This document shows positions 6,338-8,620 of a stretch of 8,620 nucleotides of DNA, piece after piece. The position numbers and the translations under genes are program-made. The notes under the pieces are model-generated. The model did no database searches. It saw only the letters and a program-made list of their open reading frames with translations, and was not told the DNA's origin. Origin of the DNA: Bacteroidota bacterium (GTDB lineage Bacteria; Bacteroidota; Bacteroidia; Bacteroidales; VadinHA17); the NCBI GenBank assembly GCA_021816545.1, contig JAKAXP010000093.1, positions 1-8,620 of the forward strand, given 5' to 3'. How positions within the stretch are numbered: position 1 is the stretch's first letter; each line of letters starts with the position of its first letter.

Positions 6338-6892
6338 ATGATACCTGAATTAGCCCAGTCACCTTACCAGATTACCCCACAGTTGGAAGATGCTATGGGC
6401 ACTACAGTAAAATACATTCGCCGGATGGCTAAGCCATCCTCGACAATGCTCGATGTGGGTCAGAAAAATCCTCTTACTGAGATCCTTCTCGGCGGAGACA
6501 TGAAGCTGAAGATCACCAACACTGAAGGCGACCTTGACGTTTTCACTCTTGAGGATCCGAACAAATATGACTATATTCTTTACAGCCATACCATCGAGCA
6601 CCAGTTCAATCCGCTTCATACCCTGCTTGAGCTCAAAAAGGTCATGACTGATAATACAAGGATGTTCATAATACTTCCCCGGAGGGGCAAACTCCTGTGG
6701 TGCAAGGGTCACTTCCACGAAATTGATCACTACAGGATGAAGTTGCTTCTTGAGCGGGCAGGTCTGGACATAATAAGCCTTGAACTTCACAAAGCTTGGA
6801 GACCATGGTATTTTTACCTGACCGGCTTCAAGCCCATCCTCAGGTTGTTCATGGAGTACAATGCTTATTATGAAGTGAGTTTACACCAATAA
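6338..6892 (+). CDS. Class I SAM-dependent methyltransferase-like protein with altered SAM loop
   Basis: This 184-residue cytoplasmic protein has the layout of a small class I methyltransferase: an N-terminal helix region, motif I (MLDVGQKNPLTEILL, about 37-51), DYILYSHTIEHQFNPLHTLLELKKVM as motif II/III (about 78-103), then MFIILPRR as the next strand, and HFHEIDHYRMKLLLERAGL, typical of Methyltransf_11/23 members. The usual G-x-G-x-G of motif I is reduced to DVGQKNP, so SAM binding may be weak, unusual or lost, although the SHTIEH post-motif is well kept. No signal peptide or membrane helix is evident. A good Shine-Dalgarno-like AAAGGA (6323-6328) lies 9 bases before the ATG, supporting the start. 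The glycosyltransferase gene begins 66 bp later on the same strand, so a role in modifying a surface glycan or lipid is plausible but unproven. Confidence 0.75.
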   Translation: MIPELAQSPYQITPQLEDAMGTTVKYIRRMAKPSSTMLDVGQKNPLTEILLGGDMKLKITNTEGDLDVFTLEDPNKYDYILYSHTIEHQFNPLHTLLELKKVMTDNTRMFIILPRRGKLLWCKGHFHEIDHYRMKLLLERAGLDIISLELHKAWRPWYFYLTGFKPILRLFMEYNAYYEVSLHQ

Positions 6893-6958
6893 TTCTATAG
6901 AAGCTAATTTCCATAAAGCCATTTCAGCGGCAATGACCGTGTCTCTTCATATGCCGGA

Positions 6959-8032
6959 ATGAAGAAAAGGATACTATATATATACCCGGAAAGTTCAACT
7001 TTCATACGCAAGGATATCGGATTCCTGTCCCATCACTACCGGGTTATAACACCTGGTCACGACTGGAAGAATAAAAGCCTGACACCGCTTAATTTCCTGA
7101 AACAGTTTCTCTTCCTGTGCCGGAACCTTCCCGGTTCGAAGGCTGTATTTGTTATGTTTGGAGGATACTGGTCATTTCTTCCTGCACTTGCCGGGAAAAT
7201 AACAAGGATACATGTCTATATCATACCGGGCGGAACCGATTGTGTGTCATTCCCCTCCATGGGATACGGCAGTCTCCGCAAACCGGTCATGCGCACTTTC
7301 ATCAAATGGTCATTCAGCCTTTGCACCGAACTTCTGCCGGTGGATGAATCACTTGCAAATTCAGCATACACTTACCTCCCGAACTCTGATTATCCGAGGC
7401 AGGGGTTCAGGTTTTTCTTTCCCCGTCTTAAAACCCCCTACAGGGTAATAAACAACGGTTTTGATCCCGGATTCTTCAACAGTGATCCTGATATCAAAAA
7501 GGAAAACAGCTTTATTGCCGTGGCTCCCGTAAACAACCTGATGCGTGTCAGGGTCAAGGGGATTGACACGGTTATAATGCTTGCACGTAAATTCAGCGAT
7601 TGTTCTTTTACAATTGTCGGCCTTTCGGATGAGGTCGCTGCCAAACTCGGACCCCTCCCGGAAAACATTAAAATATATCCGTTTATGCCTCAGCAACAGT
7701 TCATGGGGTTGCTTGCGGAAAGCCGGTATGTACTTCAGCTTTCTGTTTCAGAAGGTTTCCCGAACGCACTTTGTGAGGCGATGCTGTGTCACTGCATACC
7801 GGTTGGCTCATCCGTGGGTTCGGTTCCTTCAATTATCGGTGATTCAGGTTATGTAATGGATAGCCCTGATCCGGAATACCTGACTGCCAGAATGGATGAA
7901 ATACTTGGAGCTGATGCGGACACCCGGCGCCGGATGGGATTAATAGCCAGGGAGAGGATTGCATCATTGTTTCATATCTCCATAAGGGAGAAGGCGTTCC
8001 TTGACCTGCTGGAGCCTTCCGGCCAGCAGTGA
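6959..8032 (+). CDS. GT4-type glycosyltransferase (GT-B fold)
   Basis: This 357-residue protein has two Rossmann-like halves. The N-terminal acceptor half begins KKRILYIYPESSTFIRKDI and contains IIPGGTDCVSFPSMGYG; the C-terminal donor half contains VRVKGIDTVIMLARKF (K200 is the likely phosphate-binding Lys), FTIVGL and the E-x7-E motif SEGFPNALCEAM with E265 and E273, which binds the nucleotide sugar in GT4 retaining enzymes. The C-terminus (YLTARMDEIL, then RRRMGLIARERI) is also typical. It would transfer a sugar from a nucleotide-sugar donor during synthesis of lipopolysaccharide, capsule or another glycan at the inner membrane; donor and acceptor are unknown. Hydrophobic stretches near 70-90 (AVFVMFGGYWSFLPALAG) may help membrane association. 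The ATG at 6959 is the first in frame, and the family's N-terminal strand follows immediately. It is probably in an operon with the methyltransferase-like gene. Confidence 0.87.
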   Translation: MKKRILYIYPESSTFIRKDIGFLSHHYRVITPGHDWKNKSLTPLNFLKQFLFLCRNLPGSKAVFVMFGGYWSFLPALAGKITRIHVYIIPGGTDCVSFPSMGYGSLRKPVMRTFIKWSFSLCTELLPVDESLANSAYTYLPNSDYPRQGFRFFFPRLKTPYRVINNGFDPGFFNSDPDIKKENSFIAVAPVNNLMRVRVKGIDTVIMLARKFSDCSFTIVGLSDEVAAKLGPLPENIKIYPFMPQQQFMGLLAESRYVLQLSVSEGFPNALCEAMLCHCIPVGSSVGSVPSIIGDSGYVMDSPDPEYLTARMDEILGADADTRRRMGLIARERIASLFHISIREKAFLDLLEPSGQQ

Positions 8033-8046
8033 ATAACAAGCTTTTC

Positions 8047-8065
8047 CAGGTTCAAGGTGAACCTG
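8047..8065. terminator. Possible hairpin terminator between convergent genes
   Basis: CAGGTTCA (8047-8054) and TGAACCTG (8058-8065) form a perfect 8-bp stem around AGG, in the 67-bp gap between the glycosyltransferase stop and the convergent DUF4831-type gene. No T-tract follows on either strand, so termination is inferred from position and symmetry only. Confidence 0.5.
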
Positions 8066-8099
8066 CCAGTTAAATGAACCATACTCTGTTATCTCTGTG

Positions 8100-8620
8100 C
8101 TACCTGCCTATAATGAAGTTGGCAGGAAGTGCCACAGTATTACCGAACTGGTAAACAAGCCTGCGGGCGGTCAGAAGTCTTTCGCTGCCCATTGTGAGGG
8201 TTACTTCAGCAACATCCGGAACCCTGTAGTACAGTTTGTCACTGAGCGCCAGATCCTTCTGCGATGCAACCGGCCTGACTACAAGATTCAGCTCCTTCGT
8301 CTTGCCGGATGGAATTATCTCCATCTCAACAGGCAGGCCTCCGCTGTCCGGTGACAGGATGACACCCCCGCTCCCTGAGAAGGTAAATACAGTCGTCTTT
8401 TTTCCTGCCATTGCAGGATCCGGGGTAACCCATATCCGGAAATGCTTTCTTTCTGTCCAGGTCTTCCCGGCAAAAAGTGAGGTATATTCCCTTTCGAGCC
8501 TGTTGATCTCATCAATGGCGGCCCCGCCCTGCGGGAAGATATTGGTTTCTCCGGTAAGTATCATGTGCCTCCCCTCTCTCAGTTCAAGCAACCTGTCGGC
8601 AGCTTCACGTGCTTCCTCCT
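8100..8620 (-). CDS. DUF4831-type protein, C-terminal fragment
   Basis: The frame is open from the stop at 8100 to the right edge of the window, giving about 173 residues; the 5' end is missing. A possible TTG start at 8591 is not credible, because the frame continues upstream with EEAREAADR, a helix that leads smoothly into LLELREGRHMILTGETN. Features that fit the DUF4831 family of Bacteroidota are the LREGR...LTGE segment, EINRLEREYTSLFAGKTW, a strand-rich middle, and the C-terminal YYRVPDVAEVTL and ARRLVYQFGNTVALPAN. I know no established function for this family; members are often predicted as exported, but the signal peptide would lie outside this window. It converges on the glycosyltransferase gene and so belongs to another transcription unit. 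The family name comes from pattern memory, not from a search. Confidence 0.72.
   Translation of the reverse strand, partial: EEAREAADRLLELREGRHMILTGETNIFPQGGAAIDEINRLEREYTSLFAGKTWTERKHFRIWVTPDPAMAGKKTTVFTFSGSGGVILSPDSGGLPVEMEIIPSGKTKELNLVVRPVASQKDLALSDKLYYRVPDVAEVTLTMGSERLLTARRLVYQFGNTVALPANFIIGR

Noticed and set aside
6975..6984. TATATATATA tract as a possible promoter for the glycosyltransferase
   Set aside because: It lies inside the coding region, a few codons after the start, where it encodes part of ILYIYP, the first strand of the GT-B fold.
8100..8591. A complete 163-residue gene starting at TTG 8591 on the minus strand
   Set aside because: The same frame stays open to the window edge and the upstream codons read as a continuing amphipathic helix, so this is a 5'-truncated gene, not a complete one with a rare start.
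1..8620. CRISPR array, tRNA, rRNA, insertion sequence, toxin-antitoxin or defence genes
   Set aside because: No spaced direct repeats, transposase motifs, terminal inverted repeats or structured RNA genes were found; every gap between genes is under 175 bp and is accounted for by the elements listed.

Overview
The window most likely comes from a member of the Bacteroidota, probably a Bacteroidales-like anaerobe. The evidence is a C-terminal fragment of a DUF4831-type protein (a Bacteroidota family), an acyl-CoA carboxylase split into three separate genes, a promoter candidate of the Bacteroidota type (TAnnTTTG), weak or absent Shine-Dalgarno sequences before most genes, and a moderate GC content. 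The assignment rests on these signs alone; no ribosomal or other marker gene is present. No IS element, tRNA, rRNA, CRISPR array or phage gene was seen.

Layout: (1) Positions 1-2574, plus strand, hold a biotin-dependent acyl-CoA carboxylase operon: the 3' end of the carboxyltransferase (beta) gene, a complete biotin carboxylase gene, and a complete biotin carrier protein gene. Together they would carboxylate a short acyl-CoA (propionyl-CoA and/or acetyl-CoA) using ATP, bicarbonate and biotin. A perfect 12-bp hairpin at 2613-2646 closes this operon against the convergent next one. (2) Positions 5563-2693, minus strand, hold a 12-helix MFS transporter followed 18 bp later by a PepD-type M20 dipeptidase. 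The transporter's C-terminal half resembles the MFSD1 family, whose animal member carries dipeptides, so the pair reads as a dipeptide uptake and cleavage operon. (3) A 171-bp divergent intergenic region carries a plausible Bacteroidota promoter for an exported thioredoxin-fold protein with a CGWC active site (5735-6265). (4) Positions 6338-8032, plus strand, hold a small class I methyltransferase-like gene with a degenerate SAM loop and a GT4-type glycosyltransferase, suggesting cell-surface glycan assembly. (5) Convergent to it, at the right edge, is the C-terminal part of a DUF4831-type protein whose 5' end lies outside the window.

Most of the window is housekeeping metabolism and no large unknown system is visible. 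The points most worth a second look are the MFSD1-like/PepD pair, an isoleucine at the substrate-specificity position of the carboxyltransferase, the split of the usual BC-BT-BCCP chain after the BC domain, the altered SAM motif of the methyltransferase, and a 7-bp tandem repeat that can form alternative hairpins just before the biotin carboxylase gene.
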